A stretch of DNA of 64,000 nt. Origin: Bacteroidota bacterium (GTDB taxonomy: Bacteria; Bacteroidota; Ignavibacteria; Palsa-1295). The stretch covers positions 647,233 through 711,232 of the forward strand of contig JAFDZW010000005.1 in the NCBI GenBank assembly GCA_018266755.1, given 5' to 3'. A program made the translations under genes and the position numbers. Of the stretch, positions 21,828 through 32,400 are shown one piece after another (within the stretch, counting starts at the first letter, position 1; each line of letters opens with the position of its first letter). The notes under the pieces were generated by a model. The model was not told the origin of the DNA. It made no database searches and saw only the letters and a list, made by a program, of their open reading frames with translations.

Positions 21828-22427
21828 TTAATGTACTATAACCAACTCCATCTCGAACATCGAATACAGCCCTGTATCATTGTTCCTCGCAACAAGACCC
21901 ATTGATACGCGCCCAAAAAAGTCGTGTGTTGTTATGTTGAGCATTTGTACTGCTGTAAATGTGCCCGGAAATGATGCAATTGGGATAGAGCCCGATGCAG
22001 AATCTAAAAAATCACCAGCAACGCCCGCATTATCTCGAATAGCCAACTGCAGATCACTATAAGGAGATGCGCCAAAGTCGATCTCAAGCCCATTTAACCA
22101 TTGCTTTCCTCCGCGAATGTAGGCGACCTTTCTCATCGGTGGTGCTAAGGTAGCGCTATTATTCACCATTTTGTGGCTAAACATCCACTGTTGGGCATTA
22201 TTCACCGTTAAAACATCATCAGTATGGAGTGATAAGCACAAGGCGTTACCTGTGTATGCAAACGGTGAGTTCGTCCATGAACTTTGAAGGAAGGAAGTGC
22301 TGCGTTTAAATACACCTGAGACCGCCGTCAGTTGCGTATTAGCCACAAGATCCCGGATGTCCCACGGCGTCCGTACCGCTAAGTCGTTCCAACTACTAAT
22401 AACTTTTGAATCGTTACAATTGCACAT
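21828..22427 (-). CDS. Hypothetical protein (island gene 2)
   Basis: 199 residues from ATG 22427 (MCNCNDSKVISSW). Stops 14 bp before the HExxH gene, so the two are probably cotranscribed. No signal peptide and no recognised domain. Alternating hydrophobic stretches (WLNGLEIDFGASPYSDLQLAIRD, FTAVQMLNITTHDFFGRVSMGLV) suggest a beta-sandwich, possibly a structural partner of the following protein. Confidence 0.5.
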   Translation of the reverse strand: MCNCNDSKVISSWNDLAVRTPWDIRDLVANTQLTAVSGVFKRSTSFLQSSWTNSPFAYTGNALCLSLHTDDVLTVNNAQQWMFSHKMVNNSATLAPPMRKVAYIRGGKQWLNGLEIDFGASPYSDLQLAIRDNAGVAGDFLDSASGSIPIASFPGTFTAVQMLNITTHDFFGRVSMGLVARNNDTGLYSMFEMELVIVH

Positions 22428-22489
22428 AGTATGTCTTGAGTTAGGTTATGAAGCCATTTAAGAGTGCATTTGTTTGGACAAAAAGATAC

Positions 22490-22982
<493 letters not shown>

Positions 22983-23021
22983 GATAGGTCAATGATGAAC
23001 CATTATTTCTAAACCTTTGCA

Positions 23022-23054
23022 CAAATATAACAAATAAAATGGGTTATCAAAAAA
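23022..23054 (-). promoter_or_regulatory. Bacteroidota-type promoter of the sigma gene
   Basis: On the minus strand, TATATTTG (23029-23022) fits the -7 consensus TAnnTTTG, and TTTTTTG (23054-23048) fits the -33 TTTG element, with 18 nt between them. It lies about 40 nt upstream of the sigma-gene ATG in strongly AT-rich DNA. The rest of the 22983-23217 gap shows no gene. Confidence 0.55.
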
Positions 23055-23217
23055 TTCTTAATAGCGCAATAAAAAGACTGCATTTGAAATACGGTCTTTT
23101 AATATGACACGATCAAAACGTTGGACAGCAAGAAAGATATTGACTAGTTTTAGATCTGTGTCATCCCGTCTATGGATACCAGGGCATGGAGTTAGATACT
23201 CGTGATCACGGTCACGC

Positions 23218-24162
23218 TTACGGCATTTCGCTCGACGGCCCGAATACAACGCCAGCGAGCATGGCAGCGATAATCAGTCCGCAGCCGCCGAACTCGACTG
23301 CGCTCATGTGTTCCCCGACGATTACAAAGCCGATGAGGGCCGTAACCACGGGTTCGAGTGTATAGATGAGTGTCGCCGACGTCGGCGTAATCTCTTTCTG
23401 ATAATACGACTGCACGAACGTCGACACTGCCGTTGCAAGAATTGCTGTGTACAAGATCGCGAAGGTTGCGTTGCTGGTAAAGGCGATGTGTGGTGTCTCG
23501 ACGAGGGGCATAACAACGAGCAGCAAGACCAATCCAACGGATAATTGGATTGTCCCGATCATGACGGCGGCATCGCTTTCCGATTTCGCTACCGCTGCCG
23601 CAAGCGGCGACGTCTTATCAAGCCAGAGAATATAGAGTCCGAACGAAACGGCGCACAGCGCGGAGAAGATATCCCCGATGACTACTTTCTCGACAGGGAA
23701 CGGATGCGTGAGCAATACGATGCCGGTTGCGGCAGCAAGGACTGTAATGATCTTGCGCGCAGTAAGCATCTCGTGACCAATAATGCGCGAAAATATGGGA
23801 GTCCACAGAACGGTCGTCGCTGTGAGAAATGCCGACTTCGAGGTCGTGGTCGTGAGCAACCCCATAAACTGAAAGATATACCCGACAGCCAATGTAACGC
23901 CGAGCACTGTGCCGTTCGCACGGAACCGCCGTTCGTCGGCATTCTTCGGAGCGAAGAGGATTCGTATCGCTGTGCGTGCGGCAGGAAAAAAGATCAGAAA
24001 GAGACCGAGCGCGATCACGAAACGAGTAATCGCGAATAGTACGGGCGACACGTCGGGCAGCGCGTTCTGTACGATGATGAACGTCGTCCCCCACATGCAT
24101 GTCAAGAGCGTCAACGCAATGACAGCACGGCGAGACTTTGGATGTGCGAGGTGGTCTCTCAT
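23218..24162 (-). CDS. EamA/DMT-family transporter
   Basis: 314 residues from ATG 24162; an upstream in-frame ATG at 24195 adds 11 residues and cannot be excluded. Ten hydrophobic segments are arranged as two EamA repeats. The first starts LTLLTCMWGTTFIIVQNALPDVSPVLFAITRFVIALGLF in part. The second ends TPTSATLIYTLEPVVTALIGFVIVGEHMSAVEFGG, the conserved EamA 'E-P' motif. Drug/metabolite transporters of this type export amino acids or metabolites; the substrate is unknown. Divergent from panC. Confidence 0.88.
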   Translation of the reverse strand: MRDHLAHPKSRRAVIALTLLTCMWGTTFIIVQNALPDVSPVLFAITRFVIALGLFLIFFPAARTAIRILFAPKNADERRFRANGTVLGVTLAVGYIFQFMGLLTTTTSKSAFLTATTVLWTPIFSRIIGHEMLTARKIITVLAAATGIVLLTHPFPVEKVVIGDIFSALCAVSFGLYILWLDKTSPLAAAVAKSESDAAVMIGTIQLSVGLVLLLVVMPLVETPHIAFTSNATFAILYTAILATAVSTFVQSYYQKEITPTSATLIYTLEPVVTALIGFVIVGEHMSAVEFGGCGLIIAAMLAGVVFGPSSEMP

Positions 24163-24238
24163 TAGAATCGAGCCGTGTAAACAACACTGATGCATATCGT
24201 GTTACACTTCATCAAGGAATCATCCTTCAGCATTCAAC

Positions 24239-25090
24239 GTGAAACAAATCACATCCGCAGCCGAACTTCGTCGTGAACTTGCCGCCATTCGCGAGCGAGG
24301 TGTTACCATTGGTTTTGTGCCGACCATGGGTGCGCTGCACGAGGGGCATCTTTCACTCGTGCGCCGCTCGCTCGTCGAAACATCGTGTACCGTTGTGAGC
24401 ATTTTCGTCAACCCGACACAGTTCGGACCGAACGAAGACTTCTCGAAGTATCCGCGTACACTTGAAACCGATCTCGATATGCTCGCCGAGGTTGGTGCCG
24501 ATTTCATCTTTACACCAACAGTTGATGATATCTATCCCGCAGGCGCCTCCACCGGGATCGATGTAGGGGGATTGGCAACAATCTTCGAAGGAGAGATCCG
24601 CCCGGGACATTATTCGGGTGTCTGTACGGTCGTCGCTTCCCTCTTTCACATTGTCGAACCGGATATAGCATACTTCGGTCAGAAAGACCTGCAGCAAGTT
24701 GCTGTGATCAAGAAGATGGTCCGAGACCTTCATATCCCGGTCGAGATCATTGTCGCAGATACGGTTCGCGAAGAAGACGGGCTGGCGATGAGCTCGCGTA
24801 ATCGGTACCTTTCGGCCGAACAACGTGCGGAATCGCTCGTGCTCTACCGAACGCTGAAGGCGGTTGAAGTCGCCGTCGCGGAGGGGCTTTCGCCGAACGA
24901 CGCCGTGCTCGAGGGAAAGCGGTTTTTTAACGAGCATGCGACCGAGGCCACACTCGACTACCTGGCACTCGTTGATCCAGAAACATTTGCAACGGAGAAC
25001 TCGTTTAAACAAGCTACGAAGGTTAGCGCGATTATCGCAGCTAGGATCGGAACGACTCGACTGATCGATAATATTCCGATAACCTTCTAA
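24239..25090 (+). CDS. panC: Pantoate--beta-alanine ligase
   Basis: 283 residues from a GTG at 24239. Condenses pantoate with beta-alanine using ATP, the last step of pantothenate synthesis. Signature motifs of the nucleotidyltransferase fold are FVPTMGALHEGHLSLVRRS (HxGH), VSIFVNPTQFGPNEDFSKYPRT, the pantoate site YFGQKDLQQVAVIKKMV, and the KMSKS-like LAMSSRNRYLS. Followed 41 bp later by panD, giving a panCD pair that supplies and uses beta-alanine. Confidence 0.97.
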   Translation: MKQITSAAELRRELAAIRERGVTIGFVPTMGALHEGHLSLVRRSLVETSCTVVSIFVNPTQFGPNEDFSKYPRTLETDLDMLAEVGADFIFTPTVDDIYPAGASTGIDVGGLATIFEGEIRPGHYSGVCTVVASLFHIVEPDIAYFGQKDLQQVAVIKKMVRDLHIPVEIIVADTVREEDGLAMSSRNRYLSAEQRAESLVLYRTLKAVEVAVAEGLSPNDAVLEGKRFFNEHATEATLDYLALVDPETFATENSFKQATKVSAIIAARIGTTRLIDNIPITF

Positions 25091-25131
25091 TACTCAGCGA
25101 CTTATAATCATCCTTTGAAGCTGAGCTTGCA

Positions 25132-25521
25132 ATGAAAAGAACCCTGTTCAAATCGAAGGTTCATCGCGCGACTGTCACCGAAGCAGACCTCTATTATGAG
25201 GGTTCTCTGACGCTCGACACCGACCTCATGAAAGCGGCCGATCTTCTGCCGTACGAGCAGGTCGCGATCGTCAATAACAACAATGGCGAGCGCTTCGAGA
25301 CATATCTGATCGAAGGACCTGCCGGTTCGGGTGTATGCTGCGTCAACGGCGCTGCTGCACGCAAGGCTGCTGTCGGTGATGAAATCATCATCATCAGCTA
25401 CGGTATTTTCGAGGACTCCGACGAACTGCGCAATCACCAGCCGACCGTCGTGCTCGTGGACAAGCGTAATAAGGTCAAAGACATTTCCCACACAGTCGAA
25501 GCGTTTCATCTCGTAAACTAA
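25132..25521 (+). CDS. panD: Aspartate 1-decarboxylase
   Basis: 129 residues. Pyruvoyl-dependent enzyme making beta-alanine from aspartate. Self-cleavage occurs at Gly24-Ser25 in YYEGSLTLD, visible at the canonical position, to give beta and alpha chains. Other conserved stretches are KVHRATVTEADLYYEGS in part, NNNNGERFETYLIEG and the alpha-chain segment GAAARKAAVGDEIIIISY. Sits in a panC-panD pair, and the next gene starts 9 bp after its stop. Confidence 0.97.
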   Translation: MKRTLFKSKVHRATVTEADLYYEGSLTLDTDLMKAADLLPYEQVAIVNNNNGERFETYLIEGPAGSGVCCVNGAAARKAAVGDEIIIISYGIFEDSDELRNHQPTVVLVDKRNKVKDISHTVEAFHLVN

Positions 25522-25530
25522 CGCACCACA

Positions 25531-26310
25531 TTGGCGACCGCTACAGGGCCACTCGTTACCGTCATTCTCGCTGCCGGCCAAGGCAAGAGAATGCAAGACC
25601 CCACAAAACCGAAAGTATTATACGAACTCGCCGGGACACCGCTCGTCGGGCACGTCCTTGCGCAAGCTCGCGGCGTCGCAAGCTCTCGCACAATCGTCAT
25701 CGTCGGCTATGGCCGCGAGAAGGTTATGGAGTACGTCCGAAGCGTCGAGCCCACAGCGGAGTTCGCCGTGCAGCAGCAGCAGCTCGGGACCGGGCATGCA
25801 TTGCAGCAGACCACACCGCTATTGCAAGGCTTTGACGGCACGATTCTGATTCTCTATGGTGACGTGCCTCTGCTGAGCCATGAAACGATCGAACGCTTGC
25901 TCGAAACGCATCGAACCTCAGCCGCCCGAGCCACGATATTGTCAGCGATCTTTGAAGACCCAACTGGCTACGGACGCATTGTCCGTACCGCTGATGGCAA
26001 ACACTTACATGCTATCGTCGAAGAACGCGATGCGTCGCCCGAGATTAAAGCGATCAAGGAAATGAATTCCGGCATTTATGTCTTCGATGCAACGACGCTC
26101 TTCTCATTCCTGCACAGGCTCGAGTCGAATAACAATCAGGCCGAGTATTACTTGACGGATGTGTTCGGGATGATTGTCAAGACCTACGGAGATAGCTCGG
26201 TGGCGCTCTGCGTGACCGAACATCCCACGGAAGTCAGCGGCGTCAACACCAAAGACCAGCTTACCGCACTCGAGTCGTATTATCTCTCGGTGAACGCCTC
26301 TGCGAGGTGA
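25531..26310 (+). CDS. GlmU-like sugar-phosphate nucleotidyltransferase (N-terminal domain only)
   Basis: 259 residues from a TTG at 25531, the only plausible start between panD and the first motif. The nucleotide-binding motif LAAGQGKRM-x7-KVLYELAGTPL, the GTGHAL segment, the metal-binding LYGDVPLL, GYGRIVR and MNSGIYVFD match the uridyltransferase half of GlmU. The left-handed beta-helix acetyltransferase half of GlmU (another about 200 residues) is missing, so the protein can make a UDP- or other NDP-sugar but not acetylate glucosamine-1-phosphate. Closely spaced after panD. Confidence 0.85.
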   Translation: MATATGPLVTVILAAGQGKRMQDPTKPKVLYELAGTPLVGHVLAQARGVASSRTIVIVGYGREKVMEYVRSVEPTAEFAVQQQQLGTGHALQQTTPLLQGFDGTILILYGDVPLLSHETIERLLETHRTSAARATILSAIFEDPTGYGRIVRTADGKHLHAIVEERDASPEIKAIKEMNSGIYVFDATTLFSFLHRLESNNNQAEYYLTDVFGMIVKTYGDSSVALCVTEHPTEVSGVNTKDQLTALESYYLSVNASAR

Positions 26311-26366
26311 ACTTCTTTTCTGGCCGGACGTTTGAACGTATGGTAAGACATTCAAGGCATACAGCT

Positions 26367-26855
26367 ATGAAGGCGATCATTCTTGCGGTATTCGTTGTGC
26401 TCGTTGCGCAGACGGCCTCCGCACAATTCCGTCCTGGCAGCGGCCTTTCCGGCGACAAGCCTGCGAGTACGTTGGAAGCGATGTCTGGGCATGGCGATGA
26501 TTTCTTCTCGCGACTGCTCGACCCCAGTCGTTTCTCAATGCACCAATCGTATACGTTCTCGTATATGAGCGGTGGCGGTGGATCTGTCGGCCTGGGGATG
26601 TATACCAACTCGCTGGCCTTCAAAGCGTCGGACGACCTCATGGTCTCTGCCGACGTTTCGGCAGTGTATTCGCCCTTCAGCTCGTTCGGCAGTGCATTTC
26701 AGAAAAGCCTCAACGGCATCTATCTGTCGAATGCACGTTTAGACTGGAAGATGGGTGATAATACGTTTCTGCGGGTAGAGTATGTCGGGGCGCCGTACGC
26801 ATCGAGTGCGTATTACGACCCGTTCTATGCCAGCCCGTTCCAGCGTCTGCGCTAA
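26367..26855 (+). CDS. Hypothetical exported protein
   Basis: 162 residues from ATG 26367, chosen because it begins a good signal peptide (MKAIILAVFVVLVAQTASA, cleavage before QFRPGSG). Mature segments such as FSRLLDPSRFSMHQSYTFSYMSGGGGS in part, LGMYTNSLAFKASDDLMVSADVSAVY and SNARLDWKMGDNTFLRVEYV alternate like outer-membrane beta strands. No named family recognised. Sixteen bp ahead of the LytR_C gene. Confidence 0.65.
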   Translation: MKAIILAVFVVLVAQTASAQFRPGSGLSGDKPASTLEAMSGHGDDFFSRLLDPSRFSMHQSYTFSYMSGGGGSVGLGMYTNSLAFKASDDLMVSADVSAVYSPFSSFGSAFQKSLNGIYLSNARLDWKMGDNTFLRVEYVGAPYASSAYYDPFYASPFQRLR

Positions 26856-26871
26856 TTACTACTATTATCGA

Positions 26872-27387
26872 TTGTTGGCGAAGTCAGTACGATCCATTTT
26901 CAAGCGCTCCGGCTCCCGTTCCAAGGGGCAATCGACTTCCCCACGCTTTTCCTCGCTTCTCTTCTGGACATTTAACCTAACCGCTGCGGCAATTGTCGTT
27001 GCGCTCGGTTGGCAGTTCGTCGAGCGAATGTTTGTCAAACCGCCGGTTTCGAGCACCCGCGAACGAACGGATCTGCTTGTGCGGGCGGGCGAGCATATTC
27101 AGCTCAATGTGCTCAATGGCTCCGGCGCAGCCAATGTCGCACGCATTTACACCGATTTCCTGCGCGCCCGCAAGTTCGATGTCGTCTCAATGAGCAATTA
27201 CAAGACAAGCACCATCGAGCACACCTATATCATCGACAAAGTCGGCGATTCGAGCGCATCGCATAAGATCGCATACGCACTCGGCATATCACCGGCGCGT
27301 ATTATTGTCGAACCCGATTCCGAAGCGTTCGTCGATGCAGCCGTCGTGATCGGAAAAGATTTTTCAGCTACGAACCCATTGCGTTAA
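26872..27387 (+). CDS. LytR C-terminal (LytR_C) domain protein
   Basis: 171 residues from TTG 26872; TTG 26875 is equally possible and no ATG lies between the preceding stop and the first conserved residues. A basic N-terminus is followed by one membrane segment (FSSLLFWTFNLTAAAIVVALGWQF) and an extracytoplasmic LytR_C domain starting IQLNVLNGSGAANVARIYTDFL, ending IVEPDSEAFVDAAVVIGKD. LytR_C next to rsfS is a common arrangement in Bacteroidota and Chlorobi. It is presumably a cell-envelope protein. The gap to rsfS is 6 bp. Confidence 0.75.
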   Translation: MLAKSVRSIFKRSGSRSKGQSTSPRFSSLLFWTFNLTAAAIVVALGWQFVERMFVKPPVSSTRERTDLLVRAGEHIQLNVLNGSGAANVARIYTDFLRARKFDVVSMSNYKTSTIEHTYIIDKVGDSSASHKIAYALGISPARIIVEPDSEAFVDAAVVIGKDFSATNPLR

Positions 27388-27393
27388 GCATCC

Positions 27394-27915
27394 ATGGCAA
27401 AAACAACAGCGTCACGTTCTACCAAGACAACGAAGAAACCGGCAGCAAAAACTGCCGCACCGAAGAAACCTCGCGCCACATCCACCGCAGCAAAACGACC
27501 GGCACCCAAACGAGCCAAGGCGGTAGTTGATACCCAGAAGCAGATCGCACACGTTGCCGCCCTGTATACACTGGAGAAGAAGGCGACCGACGTCAAGATT
27601 CTCGATGTGCGCGGGATCACGGCAATCACCGATTTCTTTATTGTCTGTTCCGCTTCGAGCGATGCACAAGTCAAAGCAATCGGCGAGAATGTCATCGTGA
27701 AAATGCGCGAGGATCATGGCCTCTCACCCTGGAAGACCGAGGGCTGGGACGCACTACAATGGGTGATTCTGGATTTTGTCGATTTCGTCGTACACGTCTT
27801 CCGCGAATCGGCGCGCGAGTTCTACCATCTCGAGCGCCTCTGGGCGGATGCACCGACAGAAACGGTTGAGGACGTACCCGCAAAGAAAACTCGCACCACC
27901 AAAAAAGCGTCATAA
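27394..27915 (+). CDS. rsfS: Ribosome silencing factor RsfS with basic tails
   Basis: 173 residues, clearly longer than the usual about 110. The DUF143/RsfS core (about 45-150) shows KKATDVKILDVRGITAITDFFIVCSASSDAQVKAI in part, PWKTEGWDALQWVILDFVDFVVHVF and REFYHLERLWADA. RsfS binds ribosomal protein uL14 and blocks subunit joining in starved cells. The first about 45 residues are Lys/Ala/Thr/Pro-rich (AKTTASRSTKTTKKPAAK...), and the end is KKTRTTKKAS, like histone H1-type tails. Its stop overlaps the start of the beta-CASP gene by one base. Confidence 0.92.
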   Translation: MAKTTASRSTKTTKKPAAKTAAPKKPRATSTAAKRPAPKRAKAVVDTQKQIAHVAALYTLEKKATDVKILDVRGITAITDFFIVCSASSDAQVKAIGENVIVKMREDHGLSPWKTEGWDALQWVILDFVDFVVHVFRESAREFYHLERLWADAPTETVEDVPAKKTRTTKKAS

Positions 27916-29318
27916 TGCTCAAATTGCAGTTTCTCGGAGCAGCCGGTCAAGTGACCGGCTCGAAGTATTTTGTCCATTCGAGTACGTCACGCGGTATCCT
28001 TGTCGATTGCGGACTGTTCCAGGGTCCCAAGGAACTCCGTGAAATGAACTGGACCGAACTGCCGATCTCGACCGGCAATATCGGCACGGTGCTCATCACG
28101 CATGCCCATCTCGATCATATCGGCTACCTTCCCCGCCTCGTCAAGCATGGCTATAAAGGCCAAATACTGGCGACCGAAGCAACGATCGAGATCGCGGGAT
28201 ATGTGCTTCGCGATTCGGCCCATCTTCAGGAAGAAGATGCGGAACATGCGAACAAGCATCATTACGCTCGTCACCGTCCTGCGCTTCCGCTCTATGTTTC
28301 GGAAGATGCAGAAGCGGCACTGACCCTCTTTCAAGAGATCAAGCGAGGAAAGAAACGAATCCTGCATGATAGCGTCGCCGCGGAGTATTCGAATGCAGGT
28401 CATATTCTCGGCTCGTGCTCAATCCGAGTTGAAAAGCGGTATGACGACCGTGATCCGATCAGCATTCTGTTCTCCGGTGATATCGGGCGGCGCAAGCCGA
28501 TCTATCTAAAGCCTCGCGACCCGGCTCCGGCTGCCGACTACATCGTCTGCGAATCGACCTATGGTGACCGCCTCCACAAGGACATCCCGCCGCTCGAAGA
28601 ATTGCGCGACATCGTTCTCGAAGCGGTCAAGACATCGAGTGTCCTGCTGATTCCTGCATTTGCTGTCGACCGGACACAAGAGTTGATGTTCTGCCTGAAC
28701 ACACTGATGCGCGAAGGTCAGCTGCCGGATACACTGCCGGTATACGTTGATAGTCCGATGGCAAACGGCGTTACGGATATTTACGACAAATTCTGTGACG
28801 AGCATACGTTTACCCAGGAAGAGCTGAACGAGCCGGATAAGAACCCGTTGCGTTTTAAGTCGCTTCGCATTGTTTCCACACCGGAGGAATCGAAGCACCT
28901 CAACGATTTGAATGGGCCGGCGGTAATTATCAGCGCCAGCGGGATGGCAACGGGCGGGCGCATTATGCACCATTTGTTCCACCGTCTGAATCAGCCGGAT
29001 ACCATGGTGCTCTTTACCGGCTTTCAGGCTGAAGAAACGCTCGGCCGTGTGCTGATCGAAGGGGAGAAACATGTGCATATCTTCGGTGAGCAGATCGAGG
29101 TCAAGGCACGAGTTGCAAAGCTCAACTCCTTTAGCGGCCATGCCGACCAAAGCGAGATCCTCGATTGGCTGCGGACCGTCCCAAACGCTCCAAAAACGCT
29201 GTTTCTGACACATGGTGAGGATGCTGCTCGAAAAGTACTCAAGGAGAAGATCGAATCCGAACTCGGGTGGACGGTTGTGCTTCCCCATATCGGCGACCTC
29301 GTGGATCTGGAAGCGTGA
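27915..29318 (+). CDS. Metallo-beta-lactamase/beta-CASP RNA-processing nuclease
   Basis: 467 residues with the metallo-beta-lactamase motif HAHLDH (63-68), SNAGHILGS, LFSGDIGRR, and the beta-CASP motifs: PAFAVDRTQELM, VIISASGMATGGRIMHH, and the C-terminal FSGHADQSEILDWL. This is the CPSF73-like exonuclease/endoribonuclease group (YSH1 type) found in many Bacteroidota, acting on RNA. Starts on the last base of rsfS, so the two are translationally coupled. A related beta-CASP protein is encoded at 41497-42876. Confidence 0.9.
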   Translation: MLKLQFLGAAGQVTGSKYFVHSSTSRGILVDCGLFQGPKELREMNWTELPISTGNIGTVLITHAHLDHIGYLPRLVKHGYKGQILATEATIEIAGYVLRDSAHLQEEDAEHANKHHYARHRPALPLYVSEDAEAALTLFQEIKRGKKRILHDSVAAEYSNAGHILGSCSIRVEKRYDDRDPISILFSGDIGRRKPIYLKPRDPAPAADYIVCESTYGDRLHKDIPPLEELRDIVLEAVKTSSVLLIPAFAVDRTQELMFCLNTLMREGQLPDTLPVYVDSPMANGVTDIYDKFCDEHTFTQEELNEPDKNPLRFKSLRIVSTPEESKHLNDLNGPAVIISASGMATGGRIMHHLFHRLNQPDTMVLFTGFQAEETLGRVLIEGEKHVHIFGEQIEVKARVAKLNSFSGHADQSEILDWLRTVPNAPKTLFLTHGEDAARKVLKEKIESELGWTVVLPHIGDLVDLEA

Positions 29319-29430
29319 TCTATGGGAGCTAACGGAAGCTGCGAACCATGATTTATTTTTCATGCATACCCTTCCGAACGGACTTCCCGGCCACGAAACC
29401 TTCCCGTCGAAATTGTGTCTAATAGTATAG

Positions 29431-32400
29431 ATGATTCGATATTGTACTGCGGTTCTATTGGTGCTTCTTGGCGCAAGCAGTTTGAGCTATGCGCAGAGCA
29501 CAACATTTGGTAAAAACAAGGTACAGTACGAGCGATTCAAGTGGAAATATATCCAGTCGCCGCACTTTGACGTGTACTACTACGATGGCGGGGAGCAGCT
29601 TGCCGCCTTCGTCGCCGAATCTGCCGAACAGGCGCTGCCGAGCATCGAACATACCCTGCGATACGACATCGCTTCACGCGTCTCGATCCTCGTCTACAAC
29701 TCGCATAATGATTTTCAGCAGACCAACGCGGTCGGCGAGTACTTGCCCGAGGGCGTTGGCGGCGTAACCGAGCTGTACAAGAACCGCGTTATCCTTCCCT
29801 TCGAGGGCAACTTCGAACTGTTCCGTCATGTCATTCACCACGAACTGGTCCACGCGGTTGTCAACGATATGTTCGTCGGTGGCAATGCACAGTCGCTGCT
29901 GATGGGTACCGGGATCATGATCCCGTCGTGGATGAACGAGGGACTCGCAGAATATGAATCGCTCCATGGTCTCGACCTCGAGACGGACATGTTCATGCGT
30001 GATGCGACGCTCGGCGAGTCGGTTCCGTCGCTTGCACGACTCGGAGGGTATGTGCAGTATCGCGTGGGGCAGACAATGTACTGGTACATCGCCGATACAT
30101 ACGGACCGGAGAAAGTCGGCGAATTGCTCAATCGTATCAAGACCACGCGCTCGGCCGAGTTCGCATTTCGTTCGACGTTCGGGATGGGCGTTTCGGACTT
30201 CAGCGACAAGTTCATCGAAGCGCTCAAGAAACGCTACTTCCCGGACATCGCTCGTTTCGATAATCCCTCAAGTTTCGCCGAGGCATTAGCCGACCACAAA
30301 AAGCTCGGCAATTTCTTCAATGCTGCACCTGAGATCTCGCCGGACGGACATTGGCTTGCATTCATCAGCGATCGCGCCGAGTCCTATGATGTCTATATTC
30401 AAGATCTTTCGAAGCTTTCGGATATCCGCAAAGTACTTGGCGGCGGAGGCTCGACCGGCAATTACGAAGAACTGCATTTGTTAACGCCGGGCCTTGCATG
30501 GTCGCCCGATGCGCATAAACTTGCGCTCGCATCCAAAGCCTCGAATCATGACCGCATCAGTATCATCGATGTTGCAAGCGAGGAAGCCGACCTGCTTCCG
30601 GATTTCGAAGTCGATGCGATCGGGCAGATCGCTTGGTCGCCGGACGGAAAGACGTTGGCATTTATGGCCTATAAGAACGGACAGAGCGACCTGTATACCT
30701 ATGATCTTGAGAGTAAGCGACTCTTGAATTTGACCAACGACGTCTATTCCGAACAAGACCCTGCTTGGGGTCCCGATTCAAAGACGATCTACTTCACCAG
30801 TGATCGCGCCGACAAAACAACACCGGCATCGGCGCCGCTCAATGGCATCACCGAAAGCGCTGTAAAGCATCGTCAGAAGGATATCTATCGCTTTAATCTC
30901 GATACCCGAACGATCACGCGCATTACGAATACCGAGGATCAGGACGAACAGAAACCGACGTATGCGCAGGGCGCAAAGAAGTTGTTCTACATTTCGAACA
31001 AGAACGGTATTAACAATGTCTTCGCATGCGGACCAGACGGCTCGAACCCTAAACCGGTCACGAACTCGCTCTCGAAGATCGAACAAGTCAGCATCAGTTC
31101 GGATGCATCGAAACTGGCGTTCTGTGCGAACCGCGAAGGCGGATATAATCTCTATTTGATGCGCAACCCACTCGACCATACACTCGATTCGTTGCCGACA
31201 ACAACCCTCCGCCGCCAGATGCTTGCTGACCGCGATCAGAAAGACTCTGCGGCCGCTCGGATCGCCGAGATTATCAAACAGCCGCCAACGTCTGCCGCAG
31301 ACTCCGCAAAAGGTTACGGGGATGTCTCCGTCGATCTGAATAACTACGTCTTTACCAACAACCCCGATCTCTATCGTCAACCGGTGACACGACATACACC
31401 GATCGAGACCATCACCGACTACAAGGACTCGTCCGGAAATTATCTCAGCCACGATTATAAAATTACGTTTTCGCCGGATATTATCCTTGGCAGCGCAGGC
31501 TATACCGGGTTCTACGGACTTCAGGGCTCGATGCAGATGCTTTACTCCGACGAACTCGGCAATCATCAGATCTATGTTGCCACGAACCTACTGATCGATC
31601 TCAAGAATTCGGATTACGTCCTGGCGTATTTCGATCTCGAAAATCGTACGAACTTCGGTTTGCAGGGCTTCCATAGTGCACGCTTCCTATACACCGATCC
31701 CGACCCCGGCTACTCGCAGTATTCATGGTTCCTTGCGCGCTTCACGAACTATGGCCTGAGCGGACTTGCATCCTATCCGCTCGATAAATTCAACCGCGTC
31801 GACTTTAATCTTTCGACCCAGGTGTTCGAGCGAGATGTGATCGATAATTCCGCCGGCGATGCGCTCAACCTTGCGACAAAACGCAAGTTTGCCATCGTAC
31901 CCGGCATATCCTATATTCACGACGATGTAACTTGGAGCTATTTCTATCCGAAGGCGGGCACACGCTACAACGCAGGGATCGTTGGAGCTCCGTCGTTCTC
32001 GTCGTCGATGCTTGGGTTTGTGACGCCGCAGATCGACTTTCGTCATTACTTCAAGATCGCCGGCGACCTTTCGCTCGCAACGCGCGTCGCAGGCGCCGCA
32101 AGCTTTGGCCCGACGCCACAGAAGTTCTTGCTCGGCGGTGTCGAGGGGTGGCTCTACGGGCTCTACAGCGGCCAGACCTACCCGCTGAACGATCCGCAAG
32201 ATTTCGCGCTCTTTTCGACCGGTATGCCGCTGCGCGGCTATCCCATCGCTGCGAAGATCGGCACGAAGTATGCGATCACGAACGTCGCTCTTCGCTTCCC
32301 TTTCCCGATCTATGTCAGCGGCGCACCGCTGGCACTGCTGTCGGAGGCCTTCTTCGACGCCGGTACGTCATGGAATGACCGAGTCTATCTTTTCCGCAAG

